A stretch of 64,000 bases of DNA, taken from positions 4,739,001-4,803,000 of the forward strand of contig NZ_LT607733.1 of the NCBI RefSeq assembly GCF_900091445.1, read 5' to 3'. This document shows positions 20,643-33,545 of this stretch, piece by piece; position 1 is the stretch's first letter; every line of letters begins with the position of its first letter. Below the pieces are notes generated by a model. It did no database searches, was not told the DNA's origin, and was given only the letters and a program-made list of their open reading frames with translations. Made by a program: the position numbers and the translations under genes. The stretch is from Micromonospora echinofusca. GTDB lineage: Bacteria; Actinomycetota; Actinomycetes; Mycobacteriales; Micromonosporaceae.

Positions 20643-23344
20643 GCGCGGGCCGGGGCGGCCGGCTCGCCCGGGCGGCCGGCTCCTGGTGGGTGGCGCTGCG
20701 GATCGCCCGGCGGGAGGCCCGGCGGACCCGGGGGCGTACGGCGCTGGTGCTGGCGATGATCACGCTGCCGGTGCTGGTGCTGACCTTCACCGCGGTGAGC
20801 TGGCGGATGTCCGAGCTGACGCCGGTCGAGCGGGCCGACCGCCAGCTCGGCGCGGCCGACGCGGAGCTGAGCTGGGTGGTGCGGGTCCCGATCGTGCAGA
20901 GCGCCTGGGCCGAAACCTGGCGCTCCGACCCGGAGGACGTTCCCTCGGCCGGGCCCGTCACCGCCGGCCAGGTGACCGCCCTCCTGCCGCCCGGGAGCCG
21001 GGTGGTCCCGCTGCGCCGCTGGGTGGCGTTCGACGCCCGGGTCGGCGGGCGGGTCGACGACGGCCTCACGGGGCGCGCCGTGGACCTCGGCGATCCGCTC
21101 GGCCGTGGGCTGGTCCGGTTCCACTCGGGGCGGGCGCCGGCCGGGCCGGACGAGATCGCGGTCAGCCCGGCGGCCCTGCACCGCCTCGACGCCCGCCTCG
21201 GCGGCACCGTCACCTCCGGCGACGGCGCCCGCTCCTGGCGGGTGGTCGGCGTGGTCGAGTACCCCGACGACCTGGGCCCAATGGTGACGCTGCACCCGTC
21301 GGAGGGGCGGATGGAGACCGAGCCGGGCACGAGTTGGCTGGTCGACCTGCCCGGGACCGCCGACGAGGCGCTGTTCCGCCGGCTCAACGCGCACGGCGTC
21401 CTGGTGCACGCCCGCGTCCCCGCCCCGGCGTCGGCCACCGTCACGTTCGCGCCGTACGGCCGCTCCGCCATGGACGTGGAGGGGATGAGCGTCTCGGTGC
21501 TCGTCGGCGGGCTGGGGCTGCTGGAGGTGGTGCTGCTCGTCGGACCGGCCTTCGCGGTCGGCGTACGGCGGCGGCGCCGGGACCTCGCGCTGGTCGCCGT
21601 GGCGGGCGGGGACGACGCCCACCTGCGCCGGATCGTGCTGGCCGACGGCGTGGTGCTGGGTGCCGTCGGCGCCGCCGTCGGGGTCGCGCTGGGCGTCGCC
21701 GCCGCGTTCGCCGGCCGCCCCCTGGTGGAGCAGCACCTCTTCGGCGCGCGCTTCGGCGCGTACCGCTGCTGGCCGGAGGCGCTCGCGGCGATCGCCGCCG
21801 TCGCGGTGCTGGCCGGGGTGCTGGCCGCGCTGGCCCCGGCCTGGACGGCCGCCCGGCAGGACGTGGTGGCGGGGCTGGCCGGCCGGCGCACCCCGCCGGC
21901 CCACCGGCGGCGCTGGCTGACCGTCGGGGCGGCCCTGGCCGTCGGCGGCGCCGCGGTGGCCGCGTTCGGGGCGGCCCGGACGGCCCCGGCGGTCATCCTG
22001 GCCGGCCTCGTCCTCGGCGAGCTGGGCCTGGTCTTCGCCACCCCGACGCTGGTCGGCGTGCTCGCCCGCCTCGGGTGGTCGCTGCCGCTGGCGCCCCGGA
22101 TCGCGCTGCGCGACGCCAGCCGCAACCGGTCGTCGACCGCGCCCGCGATCTCCGCCGTGATGGCGGCGGTCGCCGGCAGCGTCGCCGTCGGGGTGTACCT
22201 GGCCAGCGACGACGCCCGGTCGGCGACGATGTACCTGCCGACCCTGCCGTCCGCCACGGTGCTGGTCACCGGGTCGGACCCCGACCGCCCGCCGCCCGAC
22301 CTGTCCCGGGTCAGCGAGGCCGCACGCGACCACCTGGGGGCCCGCACGGTGGCGCCGCTGGTGGAGCCCCGGTGCGGGTCGGACACCGGGCTGTGCATCG
22401 TCTCGCCGGTGCTGCCCGCCGAGCGTGTCTGCCCGTGGACGCCGGGCGACCGGCTCACCCCGGCGCAGCAGCGTCGGGCCCGCGCGGACGCCCGCTGCGC
22501 GGAACCCGAGGACCAGTTCGGCGGGACCTTCCACGTGCTGGTGGACGACGGGACGGCCCTGCCGGTGCTCACCGGCGCCGCCCCCGCCGACGTCGCTGCC
22601 GCCACCGCCGTGCTGCGGGCCGGCGGCGCGGTGGTGACCGATCCGCGCTACGTGCGCGACGGGCGGGTCGACGTGCGGGTGACCCGCACCGGGCAGGCCC
22701 GGCCCGACCCCCCGGCCGTCACCGCCGTCGCCGGGTATCCGCTGCCCACCGGGCTGGGGGCGGACCGGATGTTGCTCTCCCCGGCGGCCGCCCAGCGGCT
22801 CGGCCTGAGCGTCCAGCCGTTCGGCTGGGCGATCGCCGCCGACGGCGTGCCCGGCGAGGACCGGCAGGGCCGGTTCGTCGCCGCCGTACGTCCGCTCCGC
22901 GCACATGTCGAGATCGACCCGGGTACCCAGGGCGACGCGGGACGGCCGCTGCTGCTCCTGCTGGCCGCCGCCGCCGGGGTCGTCACGGTGGGCGCCGCCG
23001 GCATCGCCACCGGGCTGGCCGCAGCCGAGGGTCGGGCGGACCTGTCGACCCTCGCGGCGGTCGGCGCCGGGCCGGGGCTGCGCCGGCTGCTGTCGCTCTG
23101 CCAGTCCGGGGTGATCGCCGTGCTGGGCTCCGTGCTCGGCATCGCCGCCGGCCTCGGCTCCGCGTTGATCATCCTGACCGCCCTCAACCGCCGCTACGCC
23201 AGCCTGTGGCCCGTCCCGGAGCCGTACCCGGTGGTGGTCCCGTGGGTCACGCTCGGCGTCCTGGTGGTGGTGCCGCTGGTCGCGATGCTCGGCGCGGGAC
23301 TGTTCACCCGCTCCCGGCTGCCGGTCGAGCGACGTCTCGACTGA
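20639..23344 (+). CDS. FtsX-family ABC transporter permease
   Basis: 901 residues. An N-terminal membrane helix (ALVLAMITLPVLVLTFTAVSW) is followed by an extracytoplasmic domain and two FtsX-type membrane blocks (VLVGGLGLLEVVLLVGPAFAVGVRRRRRDLALVAVAGG near residue 285; LLLLLAAAAGVVTVGAAG near 770). Between the blocks lies an extracytoplasmic insert with several cysteines (RCGSDTGLC; RVCPW; ARCAEPED), probably disulfide-bonded. With the adjacent ATPase it probably exports an antimicrobial or envelope compound; the substrate is unknown. Confidence 0.88.
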
Positions 23345-23359
23345 CGGGCGGACAGGGGG

Positions 23360-23365
23360 CAAACT
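23360..23365 (+). promoter_or_regulatory. -10-like element for the Ddn-like gene
   Basis: CAAACT ends 6 nt before GTG 23372, with TCGACT 17 nt upstream as a possible -35. Consistent with a leaderless transcript. Confidence 0.35.
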
Positions 23366-23371
23366 GGGGCC

Positions 23372-23872
23372 GTGCCCGTACTGGGAGCCCTCACCCGCCG
23401 GGTCGGCCACCACCGCTGGTTCGGCGCCGCCGTCCGCCTGCTCGTCCCCGCCGACCGGCTGGTCGGGCGGCTCACCCGGGGCCGGGTGGTCGCGCTCGGG
23501 CTCATCCCGTCGCTGGTCGTCACGACCACCGGCCGCCGCTCCGGCAGGCCGCGCAGCAACCCGCTGCTCTACGTGCCCGACGGCGACGCGTACGTGGTGG
23601 TCGGCTCCAACTTCGGCCAGGCCCACCAGCCGGGCTGGGCGATGAACCTGCGCGCCGATCCCGCCGCCGAGGTGGCCGTCAAGGGCCGCCGCGTGCCGGT
23701 GCGCGCGGAGGTCGCCACCGGCGCCGAACGGGACCGCCTCTGGCGTCTGCTGGTCACCGAGTGGCCCGCCTACCGGGCGTACGCGCGGCGGGCCGGCGGT
23801 CGGGAGATCCTCGTCTTCCGGCTGGTGCCCACCGGGCGCGGCGTGCCGGGCGGGCCGGGCGCCCCCGCATAG
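23372..23872 (+). CDS. nitroreductase/deazaflavin (F420)-dependent oxidoreductase family protein
   Basis: 166 residues. The Ddn-family signature is clear: VVTTTGRRSGRPRSNPLLYV, then DAYVVVGSNFGQAHQPGWAMNLRADPAAEVAVKGRRV. These split-barrel proteins bind F420 or heme and include the nitroimidazole-activating Ddn of Mycobacterium. The residues after the signature (GAERDRLWRLLVTEWPAYRAYARRAGGREI) fit the family end. GTG start with no Shine-Dalgarno. It follows the ABC permease after 27 nt but may have its own promoter. Substrate unknown. Confidence 0.88.
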   Translation: MPVLGALTRRVGHHRWFGAAVRLLVPADRLVGRLTRGRVVALGLIPSLVVTTTGRRSGRPRSNPLLYVPDGDAYVVVGSNFGQAHQPGWAMNLRADPAAEVAVKGRRVPVRAEVATGAERDRLWRLLVTEWPAYRAYARRAGGREILVFRLVPTGRGVPGGPGAPA

Positions 23873-23875
23873 GCT
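23870..23875 (+). promoter_or_regulatory. -10 element overlapping the upstream stop codon
   Basis: TAGGCT: its first three bases are the TAG stop of the Ddn-like gene and it ends 6 nt before GTG 23882, fitting a leaderless transcript. Confidence 0.45.
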
Positions 23876-23881
23876 GGCGCG

Positions 23882-24607
23882 GTGACCGGCGCCGACGGCG
23901 AACCCCACCCCGACGATCCACGGTGGGCGGTGGCCGGACGGGTAGCCGACGCCGTGCGCCAGCGGTTCCCGGCCGACGTGCTGGCGGTCGCGGTGCACGG
24001 CCCGCTGGCGCACGGCGACGACGACGGCGGCGGAGACGGCGAGGTCGGGCTGCTGGTGGTGACCTACCGGCCCGGCGGCGGCCCCTCGCCCGCGACCCGG
24101 CGCGTCGACGGCGTCCTGGTCGACCTGACCGTGGCGGGCGCCGACGACTACCTGTGCCAGGCCCGAGTGATCTCCTCGCTCTGGCCGCTGACCGCCGACC
24201 GGTACGTCAGCACCCGCGCCCTGCACGATCCGACCGGCTGGCTGCGCACGCTACGCGACGAGCATCTCGGCCGGCTGGCCCGGGCCCGGCCGGGCGAGTT
24301 CAGCACGGCGGCCCGCCGGGCCTGGTACCGGGGCAGCGCGGCGCACGCCCGGGCCGCCCGGCTGGCCGAGTGGTACGAGACCGACCAGGCACTGCTGATG
24401 CTCGGTGAGGCACGACTGGCGGCGGCCACGGTCAACGGCCTGCTCAGCCGCACCTACTTCCGTGACCCGGGCGACGCCGTACGCCGCACCGGCCTGGCAG
24501 GCGCGGACATGACGGAGGTGGGTGCCGTCCTGGCCCGCCAGGCGGCCGAGCTGACGGCCCGGGGCCGCCCGGTCGACGGCACGGTCGACGACCTGCTCGC
24601 CGGCTGA
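23882..24607 (+). CDS. nucleotidyltransferase-like protein of unknown function
   Basis: 241 residues. VAVHGPLAHGDDDGGGDGEVGLLVVT resembles the GS-x-A-x-G-x-x-x-x-S/D-D-x-D loop of minimal nucleotidyltransferases with the initial serine replaced, and GVLVDLTVAGADDY could hold the third acidic residue. The C-terminal 120 residues are helical, as in kanamycin-nucleotidyltransferase-like proteins. Catalysis is not assured because the motif is altered by a Gly/Asp-rich insertion. GTG start, probably leaderless. It converges with the VIT gene. Confidence 0.6.
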   Translation: MTGADGEPHPDDPRWAVAGRVADAVRQRFPADVLAVAVHGPLAHGDDDGGGDGEVGLLVVTYRPGGGPSPATRRVDGVLVDLTVAGADDYLCQARVISSLWPLTADRYVSTRALHDPTGWLRTLRDEHLGRLARARPGEFSTAARRAWYRGSAAHARAARLAEWYETDQALLMLGEARLAAATVNGLLSRTYFRDPGDAVRRTGLAGADMTEVGAVLARQAAELTARGRPVDGTVDDLLAG

Positions 24608-24620
24608 CCGGGCGCCACAC

Positions 24621-25337
24621 TCAGCCGAGGCCGCCCTGGACGCCGATGAGGGCGCCGATCAGGTACGTCGCGCCGGCCGCCGCCGCGCCGAGCAGGAGCT
24701 GGCGCAGGCCGCCGGACCACCAGGAGCGGGCGGTGAAGCGGGCGACCACCGCACCGGCCAGGAAGAGCCCGAGCCCGCCGACCGCGAGCGCCAGCCACAG
24801 GCTGGTCGCGCCGAACAGGTAGGTCAGCAGCGGCACCAGCGCCCCGACCGAGAAGAACAGGAACGACGAGATGGCCGCCGCCCAGGGGCTCGGCTGGTCG
24901 TCCGGGTCGACGCCGAGTTCCTCCCGGACGTGCACCCGCAGGGCCTCGTCCGGGTTGCGGCGGACGGCCTCGGCGACCTGCATGGCGAGATCGGGGGCCA
25001 GCCCCCGGGCGACCCACGCCGCAGCCAGTTCGCGTGCCTCGGCCTCGGGGTGCCGCTCCAGCTCGCGGCGTTCCTTGGCGACCTCGGCGGCGACCTGTTC
25101 GTTGGCCGAGCGGACGCTCGTGTACTCCCCCAGCCCCATCGAGATGGCGCCGGCGACCAGGCCGGCCACGCCGGTGAGCACGACGCTGCGGGGCGACACC
25201 CCGCCACCCGCCACGCCGGCGATCAGGGCGATGTTGGTGACCAGACCGTCCATCGCCCCGAAGACGGCCGGGCGCAGCCAGCCGCCGGAGACGTCCGCGT
25301 GGTGCGCCTCACGCAGTGCCGCCGGAGTGTCCGTCAC
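24621..25337 (-). CDS. VIT1/CCC1 family Fe2+/Mn2+ transporter
   Basis: 238 residues. [16 protein letters not shown] in helix 1 and [13 protein letters not shown] in helix 2 are the diagnostic VIT/CCC1 motifs (metal-coordinating Asp, Met and Glu). A cytoplasmic charged segment ([19 protein letters not shown] through [10 protein letters not shown]) matches the metal-binding loop, followed by three C-terminal helices. It probably exports or detoxifies Fe2+ or Mn2+. GTG start in a GTGA overlap with the map stop, so it is translated with map. Confidence 0.92.
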   Translation of the reverse strand: MTDTPAALREAHHADVSGGWLRPAVFGAMDGLVTNIALIAGVAGGGVSPRSVVLTGVAGLVAGAISMGLGEYTSVRSANEQVAAEVAKERRELERHPEAEARELAAAWVARGLAPDLAMQVAEAVRRNPDEALRVHVREELGVDPDDQPSPWAAAISSFLFFSVGALVPLLTYLFGATSLWLALAVGGLGLFLAGAVVARFTARSWWSGGLRQLLLGAAAAGATYLIGALIGVQGGLG

Positions 25338-26191
25338 GGCAGGGTGAGGATCTCGTGACCGTCCTCGGTCACCACGATGGTGTGCTCGAACTGGGCCGTC
25401 CAGCGGCGGTCCTTCGTCACCACGGTCCAGCCGTCGTCCCACATGTCGTACTGGTGGGTGCCGAGGGTGATCATCGGCTCGATGGTGAAGGTCATCCCCG
25501 ACTCCATCACGTCCGTGGGACGCGGGCTGTCGTAGTGCGGCACGTAGAGCCCGCTGTGGAAGGCCTCGCCGATGCCGTGGCCGGTGAAGTCGCGTACGAC
25601 GCCGTAGCCGAAGCGCTTCGCGTACGACTCGATGACCCGGCCGATCACGTTGATCTGGCGGCCGGGGGCGACCGCGCGGATGCCGCGCATCATCGCCTCG
25701 TGGGTCCGCTCGACCAGCAGCCGGGCCTCCTCGTCGACCTCGCCCACGCAGAAGGTGGCGTCCGTGTCGCCGTGCACGCCGTCGAGGTACGCGGTGACGT
25801 CGACGTTGATGATGTCGCCGTCGGCCAGCACGGTGGAGTCGGGGATGCCGTGGCAGATCACCTCGTTGAGGCTGGTGCAGCACGACTTGGGGAAGCCCTT
25901 GTAGCCCAGCGTCGACGGGTAGGCGCCGTGGTCGCAGAGGAACTCGTGCACGACCCGGTCGATCTCGTCGGTGGTCACGCCGGGCTTGCAGTGCTCGCCG
26001 GCGAGCTGGGTGGCCTGCGCGGCGAGCCGGCCGGCGAGCCGCATCTTCTCGATCGTCTCCGGTGTCTGCACGTGCGAGCCGCGCCATTCCTGGGGACGCT
26101 TCTTGCCCACGTACTCCGGGCGGACGATGTGGGCGGGCACGGGCCGCAGCGGGGAGAGCGTGCCTGGGGTCAGCGGCGCACGGACGGTCAT
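25334..26191 (-). CDS. map: methionine aminopeptidase, type Ic
   Basis: 285 residues, equal to the mycobacterial MetAP1c as I remember it. Metal ligands are in order: the two Asp of [19 protein letters not shown], His of GHGIGEAFH, Glu of FTIEPMI and Glu of QFEHTIVV. The N-terminal 40-residue extension with [19 protein letters not shown] is the type Ic linker that docks near the ribosome exit tunnel. It removes initiator Met. The ATG at 26191 has TAAACT 6 nt upstream and no Shine-Dalgarno: leaderless. Confidence 0.96.
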   Translation of the reverse strand: MTVRAPLTPGTLSPLRPVPAHIVRPEYVGKKRPQEWRGSHVQTPETIEKMRLAGRLAAQATQLAGEHCKPGVTTDEIDRVVHEFLCDHGAYPSTLGYKGFPKSCCTSLNEVICHGIPDSTVLADGDIINVDVTAYLDGVHGDTDATFCVGEVDEEARLLVERTHEAMMRGIRAVAPGRQINVIGRVIESYAKRFGYGVVRDFTGHGIGEAFHSGLYVPHYDSPRPTDVMESGMTFTIEPMITLGTHQYDMWDDGWTVVTKDRRWTAQFEHTIVVTEDGHEILTLP

Positions 26192-26197
26192 GGCCCG

Positions 26198-26203
26198 AGT
26201 TTA
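26198..26203 (-). promoter_or_regulatory. -10 element of leaderless map promoter
   Basis: TAAACT on the minus strand ends 6 nt before the map ATG; no good -35. Confidence 0.5.
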
Positions 26204-26250
26204 TCGCCGCGACGATGGTGACCCCCGCCACCGCCCGCCGGAAACGGTTG

Positions 26251-26279
26251 TTGCCGTGCAAGGTCCGCTGTGCCATTGT
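26251..26279 (+). promoter_or_regulatory. promoter of the STAS gene
   Basis: TTGCCG (26251-26256), exactly 17 nt, CATTGT (26274-26279), then 6 nt to GTG 26286. The transcript would start at the start codon. Confidence 0.45.
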
Positions 26280-26285
26280 GGCTCC

Positions 26286-26603
26286 GTGGATCAAGGGGGC
26301 GGCACGTCTCCCGTCTTCTCCGCCAGCGCGGAGATCGACGGCGCCCACCTTCGTGTCCTGGTGACCGGCGAGGTCGACATGGCCACCGCCGACGTCATGT
26401 ACCAGGCCGCGCTGCGGGAGCCGGCCGAGCGGGTGACGCTCGACCTGCGGGCGGTCACCTTCTTCGACTCGGCGGCGATCCACGCGGTGGTCCGGTTGGC
26501 CCAGCAGTTCCCCGGCACGCTCGCCGTGCTGCCGTCGCGGCAGGTCCACCGGGTGCTGGAGATCTCCGGCCTGGCCGACCAGGCCTGGCTCCGCCCGGCC
26601 TGA
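26286..26603 (+). CDS. STAS-domain anti-anti-sigma-factor-like protein
   Basis: 105 residues. LRVLVTGEVDMATADVMYQAAL and VTLDLRAVTFFDSAAIHAVVRL match the STAS fold; the segment FFDSAAI carries a serine at the usual phosphorylation site of SpoIIAA/RsbV. It would bind an RsbW-like anti-sigma kinase when unphosphorylated. GTG start, probably leaderless. It converges, with a 34-nt gap, on a giant hybrid kinase whose ends are a PP2C phosphatase and an RsbW-like ATPase, so the two probably act in one partner-switching pathway. Confidence 0.85.
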   Translation: MDQGGGTSPVFSASAEIDGAHLRVLVTGEVDMATADVMYQAALREPAERVTLDLRAVTFFDSAAIHAVVRLAQQFPGTLAVLPSRQVHRVLEISGLADQAWLRPA

Positions 26604-26637
26604 GCCCTCGTGCCGGGCGGCGCCGTCGGTCGCGCGC

Positions 26638-30306
<3,669 letters not shown>

Positions 30307-30368
30307 AGTTCCTCCCGCTCCGGCCATCACCGCCTCGGCCCGGTGATCCAACCGGCCCTGCCCCGCTT

Positions 30369-30395
30369 GGTACCCCGACGGACGAGCAACGTAAC
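30369..30395 (-). promoter_or_regulatory. possible alternative-sigma promoter for the hybrid kinase
   Basis: On the minus strand GTTAC, 15 nt, then GGGGTACC, resembling the SigB-type consensus of actinobacteria (GTTT, about 14-16 nt, GGGTAT). It lies about 60 nt before the kinase ATG. If correct, the kinase sits in a stress-sigma feedback loop. Confidence 0.3.
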
Positions 30396-30587
30396 GCATA
30401 CCGCCCGTCGTGCGCTGGTTACGTCCGCCGCATCGGGCCGTCGACTCCTCGCAGCGGCGTCGCGCGGCCCGATCCACACGCGACGGCGCTCGCCCGAATC
30501 CCCACCAGCGCGGCATTTCAGTCCCGTCGACGGGACCACACCGGGCCTACCCCGCACCCCTCGACACGCGGCTGTGATCTGCGACAC

Positions 30588-31361
30588 CTACCTGCTGGTG
30601 GCGTCCCGCGCCCGGCCGGGCAGGGACGTCACCGGGAGGGCCGGACCGGCCCGGTGCTCCCGGGCCGACCGGTGCTCCCCGGCCGCCCGGACCAGGGCGG
30701 CGATCGGCCGGGGGTCGGGCTCGTTCTCCGGGTGCCACTGCACACCGAGCAGGAAGGGGCGGTGCGGATCCTCGACCGCCTCGACCACCCCGTCGTCGGA
30801 CCATCCCGTCGCCGTCAGCCGGCCCGGGTCGGCCACCGCCTGGTGGTGGTACGAGTTGACCCGGACCACGCCGGCCAGCACCGTCGCGGCCAGGCTGCCC
30901 GGGGCGAACCGCACGCCGTGCCCGCCGTAGACGCCGGGGGCGGGACGGTGCAGGTCGTGCCCCACGACGTCCGGCAGGTGCTGGTACAGCGACCCGCCGG
31001 CGGCGACGGCGAGCAGCTGCATCCCCCGGCAGACGCCGAGCACCGGCAGGTCCGTGTCGAGGGCGGCGGTGAGCAGGGCCAACTCGCCCGCGTCGCGCCC
31101 GGGGCGGCTCTCGGTGCGGGGCGCCGGCAGCTGGCCGTACCGGGCCGGGTCGACGTCCGCGCCGCCGGCCAGGAGCAGCCCGTCGAGCACCCGCAGCACG
31201 TCGGCGTCGCGGTCGTCCGGCGGCAACACCACCGCCCGGCCGCCGGCCGCGGTGACCGCCCGCACGTACGCCTCGGGCAGCAGCACCGCCGGCACGTCCC
31301 GCCACACGCCCCAGCCGACCGGCTCGACGTACGCGGTGATCCCGATCAGTGGCCGGCTCAC
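30588..31361 (-). CDS. gamma-glutamyl-gamma-aminobutyrate hydrolase-like class I amidotransferase (peptidase C26)
   Basis: 257 residues. The triad is visible: Cys111 in VLGVCRGMQLLAVAAGG, and His and Glu in LGVQWHPENEPD. GGADVDPARYGQ is typical of PuuD/YvdE-type hydrolases. It would release glutamate from a gamma-glutamylated intermediate. The GTG start overlaps the SDR stop by GTGA; it is the last gene of a four-gene operon with a GS-like ligase, an ALDH and an SDR. Confidence 0.88.
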   Translation of the reverse strand: MSRPLIGITAYVEPVGWGVWRDVPAVLLPEAYVRAVTAAGGRAVVLPPDDRDADVLRVLDGLLLAGGADVDPARYGQLPAPRTESRPGRDAGELALLTAALDTDLPVLGVCRGMQLLAVAAGGSLYQHLPDVVGHDLHRPAPGVYGGHGVRFAPGSLAATVLAGVVRVNSYHHQAVADPGRLTATGWSDDGVVEAVEDPHRPFLLGVQWHPENEPDPRPIAALVRAAGEHRSAREHRAGPALPVTSLPGRARDATSR

Positions 31362-32125
31362 AGCGGCGTGACGTACGCGCCGGTGATGCCGCCGTCCACG
31401 ACGAACTGCGCGGCGGTCATGAAGGACGAGTCGTCGCTGGCCAGGAACGCCACCGCAGCGGCGATCTCCTCCGGTTTCCCGAACCGCCCCATCGGCACGT
31501 GCACCAGCCGGCGGGCGGCGCGCTCCGGGTCGGCGGCGAAGAGTTCCAGCAGCAGCGGGGTGGCGACCGGGCCGGGACAGAGCGCGTTGACGCGGACGCC
31601 CTCCCGGGCGAACTGCACGCCCAGCTCCCTGGTCATCGCCAGCACCCCGCCCTTGCTCGCCGTGTACGCGATCTGCGAGGTGGCCGCCCCCATCAGCGCC
31701 ACGAACGACGCAGTGTTGATGATCGAGCCCCGGCCCTGCCGGCGCATGTGCGGGATGACGTACTTGCAGCAGAGGTAGACGCTCGTGGTGTTAACCCGCA
31801 GCACGCGCTCCCAGGCGTCCAGGCCGGTGGTCAGGATCGAGTCGTCCTCGGGCGGGGAGATGCCGGCGTTGTTGAACGCCACGTCGATGCGCCCGTGCCG
31901 CTCGGCCACCCCGTCGAACAGGTCCCGCACGGCCGACTCGTCGGCGACGTCCGTGGCGACGAACTCCCCGCCGACCTCCTCGGCGGCCCGGCCGCCCGCC
32001 TCCGGGTCGACGTCCACGCAGACCACCCGGGCCCCCTCGGCGGCGAAGCGCCGCACGGTGGCCAGTCCGATCCCGCTGCCCGCTCCGGTGACCACCGCCA
32101 CCCGGTCCTCAAGTCGACCCCGCAC
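31358..32125 (-). CDS. short-chain dehydrogenase/reductase
   Basis: 255 residues. The NAD-binding TGAGSGIGLATVRRFA with Asp after beta-2 (CVDVDPEAG) indicates NAD preference; NNAG, and the catalytic segment INTASFVALMGAATSQIAYTASKGG (Tyr and Lys) are intact, as is the C-terminal FMTAAQFVVDGGITGAY. A classical cytosolic SDR oxidising an alcohol. GTG start 4 nt after the ALDH stop with GGAG upstream. In this operon it may replace the amine oxidase of Puu-type pathways by oxidising the alcohol of a gamma-glutamylated amino alcohol. Confidence 0.9.
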   Translation of the reverse strand: MRGRLEDRVAVVTGAGSGIGLATVRRFAAEGARVVCVDVDPEAGGRAAEEVGGEFVATDVADESAVRDLFDGVAERHGRIDVAFNNAGISPPEDDSILTTGLDAWERVLRVNTTSVYLCCKYVIPHMRRQGRGSIINTASFVALMGAATSQIAYTASKGGVLAMTRELGVQFAREGVRVNALCPGPVATPLLLELFAADPERAARRLVHVPMGRFGKPEEIAAAVAFLASDDSSFMTAAQFVVDGGITGAYVTPL

Positions 32126-32129
32126 CTGA

Positions 32130-33485
32130 TCACTCCTCCGTCGCGATGAACACGTTCTTGACGTCCGTGAAGGCGTGCAGCGCGTCCGGACCCAGCTCGC
32201 GGCCCAGCCCGGAGCGCTTCATCCCGCCGAACGGCGTCCAGTACCGCACCGAGGAGTGCGAGTTGACGCTGAGGTTGCCCGCCTCCACGGCCCGCGCCAC
32301 CCGCACCGCCCGGCCCACGTCCCGGGTCCAGACGGAGCCCGACAGGCCGTACTCGGTGTCGTTGGCCAGCCGGATCGCGTCGGCCTCGTCGTCGAACGGC
32401 AGCACCGAGACGACCGGGCCGAAGATCTCCTCGCGCCAGTGCCGGTCCGCGGGCGAGTCGGCGAGCAGCACCGTCGGGGCGTACCAGAAGCCGGGGCCGT
32501 CGGGGCGGGAGCCGGCGAAGGCCACGTTCGCCCCGTCGACGTACCCGGCCACCCGGTCCCGCTGGGCGGCGGAGATCAGCGGCCCCATCTCGGCGGTCTC
32601 CCGGGCCGGGTCCTCCACCCGCAGCGCGCGCACCGCCGGTTCGAGCAGCTCCAGGAACCGGTCGTACGCCGGCCGCTGCACCAGGATCCGCGAGCGGGCG
32701 CAGCAGTCCTGCCCGGCGTTGTCGAAGACGGCGTACGGGGCGGTGGCCGCCGCCCGCTCCAGGTCGGCGTCGGCGAAGACGAGGTTGGCGCTCTTGCCGC
32801 CCAGCTCCAGCGTCAGCCGCTTCACCTGCGCGGCGCAGCCGGCCATGATCCGGGTGCCCACCTCCGTGGAGCCCGTGAAGCAGACCTTGCGTACGGCGGG
32901 ATGGGTGACGAAGCGCTCCCCCACCACCGACCCGGCGCCCGGCAGCACGGTGAACACGTCGTCGGGCACCCCCGCCTCGCGTGCCAGCTCGGCCAGGCGC
33001 AGCGCGGTCAGCGGGGTCAGCTCGGCGGGCTTGAGCACCACGGTGTTGCCGGCCGCGAGCGCCGGCGCGAAGCCCCACGCGGCGATGGGCATCGGAAAGT
33101 TCCAGGGCACGATCACGCCGACCACGCCGAGCGGCTCGTGGAAGGTCACGTCCAGCCCGCCGGGCACCGGGATCTGCCGCCCGGTCAGCCGCTCCGGCGC
33201 GCCCGCGTAGTAGTCGAGGACGTCGCGGACGTTGCCCGCCTCCCACCGCGCGTTGCCGATGGTGTGCCCGCTGTTGCGTACCTCCAGCCGCGCCAGTTCC
33301 TCCAGGTGCGCGTCGACGACCGCCGCGAAGCGCCGCAACACCCGCGCCCGCTCCCCCGGCGCCACCGCGCGCCACCGTACGAAGGCCGCGTCCGCGCGCG
33401 CGATGGCCGCGTCGACCTCCTCGGCCGACGTGGCAGCCACGCGCCCCACGGCCTCCCCGGTGGCCGGATCCACCACCTCGCTCAC
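32130..33485 (-). CDS. NAD-dependent aldehyde dehydrogenase (PuuC-like)
   Basis: 451 residues. PWNFPMPIAAWGFAPALAAGNTVVLKPAE (cofactor site), FTGSTEVG, catalytic Glu in LTLELGGKSANLVF and catalytic Cys in NAGQDCCARSRIL are all present. It would oxidise a gamma-glutamyl-aminoaldehyde to the acid. It is slightly shorter at the N-terminus than typical 480-500-residue ALDHs. GTG 33485 has AAGGGG 9 nt upstream. Second gene of the operon. Confidence 0.93.
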   Translation of the reverse strand: MSEVVDPATGEAVGRVAATSAEEVDAAIARADAAFVRWRAVAPGERARVLRRFAAVVDAHLEELARLEVRNSGHTIGNARWEAGNVRDVLDYYAGAPERLTGRQIPVPGGLDVTFHEPLGVVGVIVPWNFPMPIAAWGFAPALAAGNTVVLKPAELTPLTALRLAELAREAGVPDDVFTVLPGAGSVVGERFVTHPAVRKVCFTGSTEVGTRIMAGCAAQVKRLTLELGGKSANLVFADADLERAAATAPYAVFDNAGQDCCARSRILVQRPAYDRFLELLEPAVRALRVEDPARETAEMGPLISAAQRDRVAGYVDGANVAFAGSRPDGPGFWYAPTVLLADSPADRHWREEIFGPVVSVLPFDDEADAIRLANDTEYGLSGSVWTRDVGRAVRVARAVEAGNLSVNSHSSVRYWTPFGGMKRSGLGRELGPDALHAFTDVKNVFIATEE

Positions 33486-33545
33486 GTACCCACCCCTTCG
33501 CGGCGTCGATCATGCAGTTGTGGTGCCTCCACCGCAGGGGCGGGG